From: an uncultured Carboxylicivirga sp.
Lineage (GTDB): Bacteria; Bacteroidota; Bacteroidia; Bacteroidales; Marinilabiliaceae
Length of the DNA stretch: 64,000 nt
Assembly: GCF_963668385.1 (NCBI RefSeq)
Contig: NZ_OY764327.1
Location: 4,498,501-4,562,500, forward strand
Reading direction: 5' to 3'
Shown here: piece after piece, positions 52,530-61,452 of the stretch
Layout of the letters: every line of letters begins with the position of its first letter
Numbering within the stretch: position 1 is the stretch's first letter
Program-made: the position numbers and the translations under genes
The notes under the pieces: model-generated
Seen by the model: only the letters and a program-made list of their open reading frames with translations
Told to the model about the DNA's origin: nothing
Databases searched by the model: none

Positions 52530-55181
52530 TTAGGATAAAAGGTTATTTTGCTCAATTTTTTTAATGATTTCAGGAAATCGATTTAATTCTTCGGATAATG
52601 ATTCTAGTTGAATTAATTCAATACATTCAATCAAATGATTAGCATAATCAATTATATACTGAAAGTGGTATTGATTACCTAATTTAATTAGTTTTAAAGC
52701 AAACTCTTCGATTTCGAAGAGCACAATATGGTCTTTTAATTTATTCCACTTTGGTAAGAGTTCTGTTTTTAATACTGTCAAAATTGAAGTTAAATGAGGT
52801 ATTAGATCACCAGGAATTACAGGATCACTTTCAATTTTATTTACTAATACTTCTCCCTTATCAGTAACATTTGTATAGTTCAGATACTTCATCATCACTC
52901 TTATTAAATCTTCTCTTTTAATGGGTTTACAAAGTATATCATCAAAATAAACAGAATCTTTAACTCTATCCATTTCAAAAACTGAAGCGGTATATGCAAT
53001 AATTGGTAATTTAGGTTTTGATTTACGCATTTCAATTATTCTACTAGCTACTTCAAATCCTTCCATATCCGGTAATCTGATATCTAAGAAAAGAATATCA
53101 TATTCATTTTGAGCTATTTTTGTTAAAGCTCCGTTTCCATTAACAGCCACAGATGATTTAACTTTATGAAATTCAAGTAATGATTCAAGGATCTCGGCAT
53201 TGGTAGAAATATCATCAACGATCAGAGCTGTGCTATTCTCAAATGTAATTGAATTCAATTCAAAACTTTTATCGTCTTTATAATTATGTACATCCGAAAC
53301 TGAAACGTCGGGTATTGTAACTATAAACTCGGCACCTTTTCCTAGCTCACTCTTTACACTTATAGTACCTCCCATTTTTTCAATTAATCGTCTTGATATA
53401 GCCAACCCCAAACCAACTCCTTCATATTCTCGGTTAGCTTGTCCGGATTGTTGCGTAAAATTTTCGAAGATTAATTCCGATTTATCAGGATTTAATCCAA
53501 TTCCTGTATCTTTCACAATGAATTTTACTAAACCTTTATGTATATCATATGGAATAAAATCAGCGCGGATATTTACAAAGCCTTTATCGGTAAATTTAAT
53601 TCCATTTCCAACCAGATTAAAGCAAACTTGTTTAATTCTGTTTTCATCCATCAATAGCAACTGCGGAAAATTAGGTGTTAATTGATAAGTAAGATTAATA
53701 CCTTTTTTTTGAGCTTTATGAACAAATAGCTGCTTTATATCAAACAGAAGATTTTCAATGTTAACAGGTTTAGTAAATAATTCAAGTTTGCCAGCTTCTA
53801 TTTTTGATAGATCAAGTATATCATTTAATAATGTTAAAAGAAGATTTCCACTTTTTACAATAGATGCAATCATGTTCTTCTCTTCTGGTATATTTAACTT
53901 TTGATGTAATGCTTCACTGAATCCTAAAATAGCATTCATTGGAGTGCGTATTTCATGACTCATATTAGCTAAAAATTCACTTTTTGCCTGATTAGCCTGT
54001 TCTGCATTATCTCTTTCATTAATTAATGATTGTTCCATTAATTTTCGTTCATATGCATTGGCAATAATACCTGAAATAGTGCGAAGTAATTCCAATTCGG
54101 TCTTGGTCCATTTTTTATTTCGTTGACATTCATCAAATCCAATAAATCCAAAAAAAACACCCTTTACATATAAGGGATAGCTAATGATAGATTTTATATT
54201 TTGAGGTTCCAAAATTTCTTGTAAATCTTGTGGTAGCTCGCTTATTTTTTCAGAATATAAACGTCCTTGAGTTTTAATAATCTCCTTCCACGAAGGGATT
54301 AAGTCATAAGGAATATCTTGAAGATCTGATATTTGTGCTTCAATACTTTTATTGCACCACTCATACGTATTAGATGTATGTGTTCCATCTGCATTATCTT
54401 CAAAAATGTATACTCTACTAACATCTGTATGTTCACCAATCTCTTTTAGAATATTGTTAATTCTTATGTCAAAATCCTCAATTGTATTAAGTTTTAAAGC
54501 AATATCAGAAAGAATTGATTGCTGAACCAAACCTTGTTCTAATGCGATACTTTGATCATGTAATGTTTTGGCTATTAGTCTTGAACGAGTTATGTCGCGT
54601 GCTACAATAATGACCTCATTAAAACTACAATCTTCTTTGATTCTGAGTTCATCGGTATTTAATAAAGCACACAACCTGTCGTTACATTCAATACATCGTT
54701 GGTTAAAAAATTGAAGGTTGACGCCAAACCACTTCGGCTGTTTATTTTTGGTATTAAACCTTACTTCATGGTAGCTTAAACATTTCCCTTTTTTTATGCT
54801 ATCTGCATAAATTCTTTGGAATTTAATTTTTGAGCGAGACAAAATTAAGGCAAAAAAAGATTGGTTGATTAACTCTTCTGTATCATAACCAAGTATTTGA
54901 GAAACAATCGGATTAACAAAAGTGATAATTCCGTCTAGTCTGGTCTTAAAAATGATATCATTAATACTCTCAACCAAAGCTTTATACTCTTGCTCACGTT
55001 GTTGTAATTTTTGAGTACGTTCGTCCACTAACTGAGTAAGGGTTGCATTTAATGCCGCCAGCTTTTTATTGGTTTCATATAATTCTAACGATTTTACTTC
55101 AAGAAGTTGCTCTGCTTCAATACGGGCATTTCTTTCCCTTTCGGCCTTTCGTTTATAAATATTTTCATTATCGCTGCTCAT
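52530..55181 (-). CDS. Cytosolic hybrid histidine kinase with PAS and GAF domains, H-NOX partner
   Basis: This soluble protein of 883 residues has an N-terminal coiled coil (1-65) and a PAS domain (about 66-200) containing C163-x2-C166-x4-C171-x13-C185. A GAF domain (about 220-385; KSIISYPLYVKGVFFGFIGF) precedes HisKA with H409 (NMSHEIRTPMNA) and HATPase (DTGIGL, GVGLGLAI). A receiver (LFLDIRLPDMEG) and a helical C-terminal tail of about 100 residues end the protein. The start codon abuts the H-NOX stop, so they are co-translated. In known H-NOX systems the NO-bound sensor inhibits the adjacent kinase. That this one does so is inferred. Confidence 0.9.
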   Translation of the reverse strand: MSSDNENIYKRKAERERNARIEAEQLLEVKSLELYETNKKLAALNATLTQLVDERTQKLQQREQEYKALVESINDIIFKTRLDGIITFVNPIVSQILGYDTEELINQSFFALILSRSKIKFQRIYADSIKKGKCLSYHEVRFNTKNKQPKWFGVNLQFFNQRCIECNDRLCALLNTDELRIKEDCSFNEVIIVARDITRSRLIAKTLHDQSIALEQGLVQQSILSDIALKLNTIEDFDIRINNILKEIGEHTDVSRVYIFEDNADGTHTSNTYEWCNKSIEAQISDLQDIPYDLIPSWKEIIKTQGRLYSEKISELPQDLQEILEPQNIKSIISYPLYVKGVFFGFIGFDECQRNKKWTKTELELLRTISGIIANAYERKLMEQSLINERDNAEQANQAKSEFLANMSHEIRTPMNAILGFSEALHQKLNIPEEKNMIASIVKSGNLLLTLLNDILDLSKIEAGKLELFTKPVNIENLLFDIKQLFVHKAQKKGINLTYQLTPNFPQLLLMDENRIKQVCFNLVGNGIKFTDKGFVNIRADFIPYDIHKGLVKFIVKDTGIGLNPDKSELIFENFTQQSGQANREYEGVGLGLAISRRLIEKMGGTISVKSELGKGAEFIVTIPDVSVSDVHNYKDDKSFELNSITFENSTALIVDDISTNAEILESLLEFHKVKSSVAVNGNGALTKIAQNEYDILFLDIRLPDMEGFEVASRIIEMRKSKPKLPIIAYTASVFEMDRVKDSVYFDDILCKPIKREDLIRVMMKYLNYTNVTDKGEVLVNKIESDPVIPGDLIPHLTSILTVLKTELLPKWNKLKDHIVLFEIEEFALKLIKLGNQYHFQYIIDYANHLIECIELIQLESLSEELNRFPEIIKKIEQNNLLS

Positions 55182-55718
55182 TTAGTTTTTTGTTATAACA
55201 AATTGTACTTTACTGCCATCATCTTCGATATAATCTTTATTTATAGTAACCTCCTCTTTGAAATAAGAAAAACATCCTAACATTAAACCCTCAGCAAAAT
55301 CACTCATCTTTCTACCCGAACTGTAGGTAACTTCTAATCTCTCGTCAATTTGATGAACAACTAAACTTGGCAGCTCTGCTTCTGGGTACAATTTCAATAC
55401 TTCTTTATGAATGGTATTTTCAACATATTTTAAAAAAGTAAAACCATCGTTTATACCTTCGAACATGTTGCCATAACGTTCATGAAAAACAAGAAACAGG
55501 TACTTTCCAAATTCTTTTAATAATACGTTAATTTCTACATGCGTTTGGTGGCTTAATTCAACTACTAGATTTACTAATTCAACATGTTCATATGTTCCAA
55601 CTGAAGTGTAAGCTCCATTATTAGGTAAATTGGCTTTTTGTATGATCTGATCCAATATTGTATCACCAAATTTTAATTCAGTCATATTAAGAAATTCTGT
55701 AAATATTAAGCCTTTCAT
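55182..55718 (-). CDS. H-NOX (heme NO-binding) sensor protein
   Basis: The open frame extends to 55751, but H-NOX proteins begin MKGLIFTEFL, which is encoded from the ATG at 55718; I use it (178 residues). The proximal heme ligand is H104 in NTIHKEVLKLYPEAELP. The propionate-binding Y-x-S-x-R motif is Y132-S-S134-G-R136. These are the defining residues of heme-binding H-NOX, so it should bind heme and sense nitric oxide. It leads a four-gene signalling operon (kinase, receiver-kinase, NtrC regulator). Bacterial H-NOX proteins usually act on an adjacent kinase or cyclic-di-GMP enzyme. Confidence 0.93.
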   Translation of the reverse strand: MKGLIFTEFLNMTELKFGDTILDQIIQKANLPNNGAYTSVGTYEHVELVNLVVELSHQTHVEINVLLKEFGKYLFLVFHERYGNMFEGINDGFTFLKYVENTIHKEVLKLYPEAELPSLVVHQIDERLEVTYSSGRKMSDFAEGLMLGCFSYFKEEVTINKDYIEDDGSKVQFVITKN

Positions 55719-55764
55719 AAAACTGATTTTTATTATTAAAGGTATGCTCATTTTATTAAAAAAT

Positions 55765-55772
55765 CAAAATTA
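55765..55772 (-). promoter_or_regulatory. Candidate -7 box for the H-NOX operon
   Basis: TAATTTTG on the minus strand matches the Bacteroidota housekeeping -7 consensus TAnnTTTG and lies 47 bp before the H-NOX ATG. I see no clear -33 TTTG at the right distance, so support is weak. Confidence 0.3.
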
Positions 55773-56400
55773 TCATAATGACAGTGTTTAAGAAAAAGAA
55801 TGCTAAATGAAATAATGTTTGGCTTTCCAATGTGATTGTTTTTGTTTCAAAACGCACAAATATTACGTATAAAACATCGCCTCAGGCATTGGTTCGTTCA
55901 ATAACAAAGTTTTCTTTAAAGTAGCTCACCTATGAACGAGACATCATTCTTGAATAGATAATTATGCAACGGTATAGTATTAAAACTTGCATCAGATTTC
56001 AAAAAGTCTATCTAACTGTAGATTTGATATTCTAGAATAAATCCACCCAAATATCGATAGTTTTCATAAAACAAAGGCAACATTACTATTTACTCATATA
56101 GATCCACTACAAACCTTTAATATCTAATGTCTATCAGGGATAATAGGGATATTATTTATCTTTCCTTCTATGCAACTCTATAACGAACTAAATTATAAAA
56201 ATTAAACAATCTTCTTTGGTTTTAGTTGGACAGTAATGATTTGTTTTAATGTATTTTGAAAACCAATTATTATATCACTATAACCCACTAAAGTCAGAAT
56301 TCATAAAATTATCTTCTAAAACACCCATTTATTGTGTATCGGCCCTATTTATCGGTAATCACCAAATTATTAATTGACTCATTGTAATTGATAATTGTCC
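55773..56400. other. AT-rich gene-free region
   Basis: I find no credible ORF or strong hairpin. The base composition is like the rest of the island. It lies upstream of the H-NOX operon and may hold regulatory sequence. Confidence 0.6.
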
Positions 56401-57215
56401 CATCGTACAATTGGTAACAGGTCCATCGGTGTTCGTCATCCCTTCTCAGCAAAAGATCCCGCCGGGCATTCGCAGCACTATTTAATAGCTGTTTGTTTTT
56501 AAGGCATTAAATAAAGCTGCTCTCCTCCGGTCAATTCATGGTTGGCGTTGTGGGTATGCTTCCCTTGGGAAGCTGTCAGCATTAAGCTGACTGATGGGGC
56601 CTAACTAAACATTCGTCAATCCCCACATCACACATCCATTCATTGAGCCCGTCATGCCTTTTGCGTTCGTACGATCTTCCTCACGGCAGCTCTCTCAGTT
56701 CATCGGTCACTTGCCTGGCTACGCTGCGGCAAAAAACCGCTGTCCTGCCGCTGCCCATATTAGGCTCGCCTGCTAGTCGCTGCGGGCCGGGGTGATAATA
56801 TCCATTTGCCTCCGCTACGCTCTAGCCCGGTCTAGCGTCACCCCGGTGGCATACGTCTCGGGTGTCATGTTTTTTGCTTGGTTCCCTTTTTATTATTCAT
56901 ATTAGAAACTATTGGTCTTATAAGAATAGCGCACAGGCACATCAAACAATTGAAAATCGGCTAATCATACTTCTGCCTTCTGCCTGATAACTTTTGCCTT
57001 AAAAGCAAAAATACACGCCACCCATTCCTTTGCCATATGCCGTCCACCGTTCCGTACGTCACTCTCAGTCCGCCACCCTTGCTCCACTCGCAGGCGGCTC
57101 GCGATGCTCGTCAGGTTCATGCAACCCGCCCCGACCCATCGGGGCTCATTGCCTTCACCTTCCGGCCGTTTAGCCGCAGGCGCTTGTACCTCTGTGTAAA
57201 CTATCAAGTGTAATG
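56401..57215. other. GC-rich, hairpin-dense non-coding region
   Basis: The G+C content is visibly above that of the flanks (many CCGG, CGCTGCGG and GCCCGTC tracts). Perfect inverted repeats include GCTTCCC-TT-GGGAAGC (56558-56573), GTCAGC-ATTAA-GCTGAC (56575-56591), GCGG/CCGC (56726-56740) and CCGGGGTGA/TCACCCCGG (56787-56846, with an inner CTAG-CCCGGT-CTAG). Frames are short and cut by stops; an 80-residue minus-strand frame at 56965-57207 shows no recognised domain. It resembles debris or a transfer-origin-type region of a conjugative element, but I cannot confirm this. Confidence 0.5.
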
Positions 57216-57395
57216 TAGCTATATGATTATTTTGTTTACATTTAAACCTAATTTAACGTTTAATTAATTTATTCGCCTATAAATAATTCGTAACGTTATT
57301 TGTGCATTTAATCAGACAGTTGATTAAGACATTTCAACTATGACGTTTTGCAACTAGTTGTGGTGCATTACCAACATAAATTAAGCTAGAAAATT

Positions 57396-58292
57396 ATGAT
57401 TGAAAACAACCTGTTATATATTATTGGCAATGGATTCGATAGATATCATGATTTCGCAACTTCTTATTGTGATTTTGAAAACTTCATGAAAGATTGGTCA
57501 AGAGAGATGTATTACGAAATACATGAATACTGGAATTTTAATGTAAGGGATGGTAAATGGTGCGACTTTGAAAAAGATTTATCTTCATACAATAGCAGTA
57601 AAATGTATATAGATTGTGCCAAGGGTAAAAAGAAATCTGAAGATATAGCTCATGAATGTTCATTCATAACAGAACAAATCTATAATGGGATAACCAAATG
57701 CTTCTTGGAATGGGTAAAAAGCATACAGCTTAATCCCAAGACTAAACAGGTACAACTGAACCAAAATGCTCAATACATCAACTTCAACTACACTAGAACA
57801 CTTCAAGATATATACGAAATCCCTGAAAATTCAATTTGGCATATACATGGCTCTAGCCTTGATAAAGAAGTGATTTTTGGTCATAAAGTCAAACAAGAAA
57901 TTGAATACAACTACAGTGATGATACAGGCATGCCATCAACAGAAGAAGAATGGGATGAAGACGCCAGACGTTTTGCTAAGTTGCTACATACTAAATTCAG
58001 GAAGCAAACCGAACAAGTAATAAGTAAAAATAGAACACAATTCCTGCGCTACCAAGATTTAGAAACTATTTATGTTCTTGGTCATTCACTTTCTGATGTT
58101 GATTTGCCATACTTTGAAATGATACAAAAGAAAAATAAACAGGCAAGATGGTGTGTTTCATGCTATAATTATTCTGAGCAAGAGTATTTATGTTCTCAAT
58201 TAAAAAAAGTTGGAGTACAAAAATCTCAAATTAAGATGCTTAAATTGGATGATTTAGATGCATCAACAAAAATAACGACACCACAACAATAA
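57396..58292 (+). CDS. AbiH-family abortive infection protein
   Basis: This 298-residue protein starts with IENNLLYIIGNGFDRYHDFA, the typical AbiH (PF14253) N-terminus with a GNGFD loop. It has the conserved NFNYTRTLQDIY and WHIHGS motifs and a later VLGHSLSDVDLPYF. AbiH was first described as a lactococcal phage-abortive-infection gene; its mechanism is not established. It is a single-gene module in the accessory right part of the island, next to the GC-rich region. The leader is AT-rich, with a Bacteroidota-like gap to the ATG. Confidence 0.88.
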   Translation: MIENNLLYIIGNGFDRYHDFATSYCDFENFMKDWSREMYYEIHEYWNFNVRDGKWCDFEKDLSSYNSSKMYIDCAKGKKKSEDIAHECSFITEQIYNGITKCFLEWVKSIQLNPKTKQVQLNQNAQYINFNYTRTLQDIYEIPENSIWHIHGSSLDKEVIFGHKVKQEIEYNYSDDTGMPSTEEEWDEDARRFAKLLHTKFRKQTEQVISKNRTQFLRYQDLETIYVLGHSLSDVDLPYFEMIQKKNKQARWCVSCYNYSEQEYLCSQLKKVGVQKSQIKMLKLDDLDASTKITTPQQ

Positions 58293-58771
58293 ATAAATAT
58301 ACCTAATGCGGGGCGAAGTGGTAAATTTAAACTTTTGTACATTTAATAAAAGTTATTTGGGTTTGATAGTGATGAGCTTTAAAAACCTGCACTCCACATA
58401 TTATGCCATTATCGCTTAATTGATTGCTTAAAAAATTTTAAAAGTCAGGGCTGAATGCTGCCAAAAGACTACGGCATAAACCGCTACGCTATTTATTCCG
58501 TTTCCTTTTGTCCGCTTCACCCCTTCCGTTTTTTTGTGGTTTAAGCATTCAAATAAGCCTCTCCTGCACTTACCTTGAAGAATATACAATTGAGAAGATT
58601 AAAACAATTCTCGGACTATGGACTTTCGGACTTAGAGCTATCAACTTACAATCCTCGGTCATCCCTCTTCCGTCTTCTGTCTTCTATCTTCCGTCTTGTA
58701 CATCTTCATCAACACATCAATCAATTGACAATCGATCAATCATCACTTTTTACTTTTGAATTTTACCTTGA
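58293..58771. other. Gene-free region with a repeat copy
   Basis: Short overlapping frames at 58508-58898 are low-complexity translations of the TCTTCCGTCTTCTGTC-type repeat and are not credible genes. The region ends in the repeat also found at 59811-59896. Confidence 0.6.
58652..58758 (+). repeat. Direct repeat flanking the nuclease gene, copy 1
   Basis: Positions 58693-58758 match 59831-59896 with one mismatch over 66 bp. Upstream, CCTCGGTCATCC is also shared, with an internal expansion of TCTTCTGTCTTC-type units in this copy. Confidence 0.85.
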
Positions 58772-59647
58772 CTACTCCCACATCTCACTCACCACTACCG
58801 CCTCAATTCTTTCTTCCACATCCTTGGGTAAATCCGTAAAAAAGTCCAAACCGGTTTTTCGTTCTATTTCATTTACCGACACTGCATATTTCAAATGATC
58901 CTTGTCTTTTCGCTCCGTATCCTGAGGATAGATAAAAGCCATGACTAGCGGATCTGTTTGACCATCTTCTTCTCTTACTACTATTTTAAAAAAAGCGTCT
59001 GGTACAGCAACCGGTAACTCACCTTTTTCCTCTTCTCCAATATAAGATGACGGTGTTTTATCAGTAATCACCGGTCCACATATTACCCATATCTGCCCGT
59101 ACTTATCAGCCCAATCAATGGTTTTATACTCCATATCCAGCCAGATTCCCGCATTGTTATGCTCCCTTTGCGGACAAGCATTCAGCATCGTATGAGTATT
59201 CCAATCCGCATTTTCACCCAAACGCCAGGCAATTAACTTCATACACATGTGGCCGCGGGCATACCAGTTCGGATGCTCCTTCCTGAAGTCACTACTGTAC
59301 TTATAGCTATCATCATTCGCACAAATACCTTGCTCATACAAATCTTTATCGGTAATCCATTTCGATGGTCTTTTCGGACCCTTACCCGGATCATCCATCG
59401 CTTTCATCTCATACGATACCCATTCCGGTATTCGCCAATAATCGGCTACTCCGTCACCATTATCATCATCACTACCATCAAACGAAACCGTATAGGCTCT
59501 GAACTGTCTGAGTATATCCTTGGGTTGTGTATTGTATTTATCATGGTTATAATCCGGATGCAGCTCAATGAGTTTTAGTTGCTGAGCTGATATATTAATA
59601 GCCGCAATAAACAGAATGATCGACAGGAAGAATTTAGATGTTGACAT
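58772..59647 (-). CDS. Secreted DNA/RNA non-specific endonuclease (NUC1 family)
   Basis: This 291-residue protein has a signal peptide (FFLSIILFIAAINISAQ). The nuclease core has the active-site motif in the form ARGHMCMK, where the first Asp of the usual DRGH is Ala but the general-base His remains. The metal-binding asparagine region is NACPQREHNNAGIWLDME. Enzymes of this family (Serratia nuclease, NucA) use a His-Asn pair and Mg. A role in DNA scavenging or in remodelling extracellular DNA in a biofilm is plausible. It is flanked on both sides by copies of a 66-bp direct repeat. Confidence 0.87.
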   Translation of the reverse strand: MSTSKFFLSIILFIAAINISAQQLKLIELHPDYNHDKYNTQPKDILRQFRAYTVSFDGSDDDNGDGVADYWRIPEWVSYEMKAMDDPGKGPKRPSKWITDKDLYEQGICANDDSYKYSSDFRKEHPNWYARGHMCMKLIAWRLGENADWNTHTMLNACPQREHNNAGIWLDMEYKTIDWADKYGQIWVICGPVITDKTPSSYIGEEEKGELPVAVPDAFFKIVVREEDGQTDPLVMAFIYPQDTERKDKDHLKYAVSVNEIERKTGLDFFTDLPKDVEERIEAVVVSEMWE

Positions 59648-59958
59648 AGGATGTATTTAAGTTTTTACAATGTAAAAATAGCTAAAATTAAAAATAGTAA
59701 ACTTTTAGATAAACATCATTACCGATTATTTAAACTCCAATTATTCGTTGCATTCCATAAATACTATGGTTTGTTACGCATTCCAATAAAACCCGGAATG
59801 CAGATTTCCGTCCTCGGTCATCCGTCTTCTGTCTTGTACATCTTCATCAACACATCAATCAATTGACATTCGATCAATCATCACTTTTTACTTTTGCTTT
59901 TATCTTCTGCCTCCCCAATAACTATCGGGGCTACTGACTACTGACTCATCTCTACTGA
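59648..59958. other. Gene-free region with a repeat copy
   Basis: It holds the upstream region of the nuclease gene and the second repeat copy (59811-59896). Short CTACTGACTACTGACT-type repeats lie at its end. There is no credible ORF. Confidence 0.55.
59811..59896 (+). repeat. Direct repeat flanking the nuclease gene, copy 2
   Basis: The 66-bp core 59831-59896 matches 58693-58758 with one mismatch. CCTCGGTCATCC upstream is shared as well. Both copies are in the same orientation with the nuclease gene between them. Confidence 0.85.
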
Positions 59959-59996
59959 CTAAAAACAAAAGCCCCCGATTACGTATAACCGAGGGC
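59959..59996 (-). terminator. Rho-independent terminator of the small membrane-protein gene
   Basis: On the minus strand GCCCTCGGTTATACG folds on the following GTAATCGGGGGC with one bulge, and TTTTGTTTTT follows. It lies 29 bp after the stop at 60025. Confidence 0.7.
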
Positions 59997-60024
59997 CCTC
60001 AACTCAAGCATCTGTCCAAACTAC

Positions 60025-60261
60025 CTAACCATGCTTCTTAAATATCTTTTTACTTACACACTTAATACATTGCGATACTCCATAACTTACAAGGGTACCA
60101 ACGGCAGCATATACTATGGTCTCCACAACACCTTCAAAGGATATTCCTTTCCAGATACTAACCATTGCACCTCCCATAAACGCCACATTATGGCTACCAT
60201 GTATGATTGAAAAATTTACCACAACAGTTTTGTAACAATTCAATTCAAATAAGCTCATCAA
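60025..60261 (-). CDS. Small predicted membrane protein of unknown function
   Basis: This protein of up to 78 residues has one hydrophobic segment VVETIVYAAVGTLVSYGVSQ and a basic tail KCVSKKIFKKHG. Met29 or Met33 (in FMGGAMVS) are alternative starts and would give a compact 46-50-residue holin-like peptide. It follows the 251-residue protein on the same strand by 54 bp and has its own terminator. No family is recognised. Confidence 0.5.
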   Translation of the reverse strand: MMSLFELNCYKTVVVNFSIIHGSHNVAFMGGAMVSIWKGISFEGVVETIVYAAVGTLVSYGVSQCIKCVSKKIFKKHG

Positions 60262-60315
60262 TCAATTGAATAATTAACAACCTACACATTAATTAATCGA
60301 TAATCGAGAAATTAG

Positions 60316-61071
60316 TTAAACAACATCAACTGCCACCATTGCCAACGGATTGGAAGCATTATTATTCAATGGGTACATAGCTCCGTTTACCAATTGGTAA
60401 AACTCAACGCCAAACACCATTAAAATCGGATTCGGGCTATCTGCACTCAAAGCACCTGCTATATTTAAAGCTGCTTGTGCATCTGTACCAATAACAATCT
60501 CGGCGCTTTCCGCAACATCCACTTCGTAACTACCATTTGTAAAATCAATGGCTGCAGCTGCAGCAATAAATTGCAGATGAGTGGCTCCTTCCACAACTGC
60601 AATTTCGGTAGTTGGTACAAACTCTTGTACATTAACCGTAAAAGTACCGGCAGCCCGGTCAATAGCAATAGTAAAAGGTGCTGTTACAATCGATTCTAAC
60701 GATTGTTTGGCATTAAATTCAAACCCTTGTAAAAGGCTTAAATCACCATCAATAACAGTTCTTTCGCCCCTGGCATTAGTGGTATCTGCTTGTATTGCTT
60801 TCAATACCAGTGCAGCCAAACGGCTGGATACTTTATTATCTGCAGCCTTTTTTATAGGCACCTTTAAAGCATTCCGGATCAGCTTACCCGCTTTTCCCGC
60901 TCGTCCAAATTCCTGCCCGTTTTCTCTGGTCCTTGCATATGCAGGATCATTTTTAATACGGTCACCTTCCACTCCTCCTTTCGAACGAGCCAGGTAATCA
61001 TTTCCACTTTTGTAGAAAGACAAATCCCCGATTCTTCCTTCCAGTTTTATAATTCCCTTTTGCCTTGCCAT
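60316..61071 (-). CDS. Conserved Bacteroidota protein of unknown function
   Basis: This 251-residue protein begins MARQKGIIKLEGRIGDLSFY with KSGNDYLARSKGGV, a start I recall from many uncharacterised Bacteroidota proteins. The first 110 residues are basic and rich in Arg, Lys and Gly (RTRENGQEFGRAGKAGKLIR). The rest is predicted beta-rich, with alanine-rich segments. It has no signal peptide. A phage or mobile-element structural role is possible but unsupported. It lies upstream of the small membrane protein and divergent from the small HTH-like gene. Confidence 0.6.
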   Translation of the reverse strand: MARQKGIIKLEGRIGDLSFYKSGNDYLARSKGGVEGDRIKNDPAYARTRENGQEFGRAGKAGKLIRNALKVPIKKAADNKVSSRLAALVLKAIQADTTNARGERTVIDGDLSLLQGFEFNAKQSLESIVTAPFTIAIDRAAGTFTVNVQEFVPTTEIAVVEGATHLQFIAAAAAIDFTNGSYEVDVAESAEIVIGTDAQAALNIAGALSADSPNPILMVFGVEFYQLVNGAMYPLNNNASNPLAMVAVDVV

Positions 61072-61245
61072 AAATCACATCTTTACATTTAGCTTAGTCA
61101 ATTTATGTTCTTAGATTGTTTCCCACAAAAAGCAAAGTCTCTCCTGTCCTATTGTGGTACATTTGTCTGATATTTACTCACAACAATCAAACATTTATAG
61201 TAAATTAGAAGTACGAATCAAGTAACCCATAAGTATAGATAAAGC

Positions 61246-61452
61246 ATGAGATCATTCAAGACAACCAGGATTTGTATTTATCCCAAAGACGTCCAACGTC
61301 TCACAGGAAAAAGTGAAAAGTCTGGCCGTAGGCTACTAAAAAAGATCCGCGAAGAACTTGGAAAAGAAGACCACCAGTTCATCACCACCGAAGAATTTGC
61401 AAAATACACCGGTATCAACAAAGAAACCATCAATCAATACCTGTTGGACTGA
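61246..61452 (+). CDS. Small helix-turn-helix-like protein
   Basis: This 68-residue protein has two helical repeats: CIYPKDVQRLTGKSEKSGRR and FITTEEFAKYTGINKETINQ. Both resemble short HTH units of Bacteroidota mobile elements. It is the last gene before the right end of the island and divergent from the 251-residue protein (174 bp apart), so it might regulate that gene. Function is not known. Confidence 0.65.
   Translation: MRSFKTTRICIYPKDVQRLTGKSEKSGRRLLKKIREELGKEDHQFITTEEFAKYTGINKETINQYLLD

Noticed and set aside
56965-57207. 80-residue minus-strand frame in the GC-rich block
   Set aside because: GC-rich sequence lowers stop frequency. It shows no domain, and neighbouring frames are equally patchy. 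I keep it only as part of the unexplained block.
58508-58898. Two overlapping plus-strand frames (83 and 107 residues)
   Set aside because: They translate a simple-sequence repeat and run antisense into the nuclease gene.
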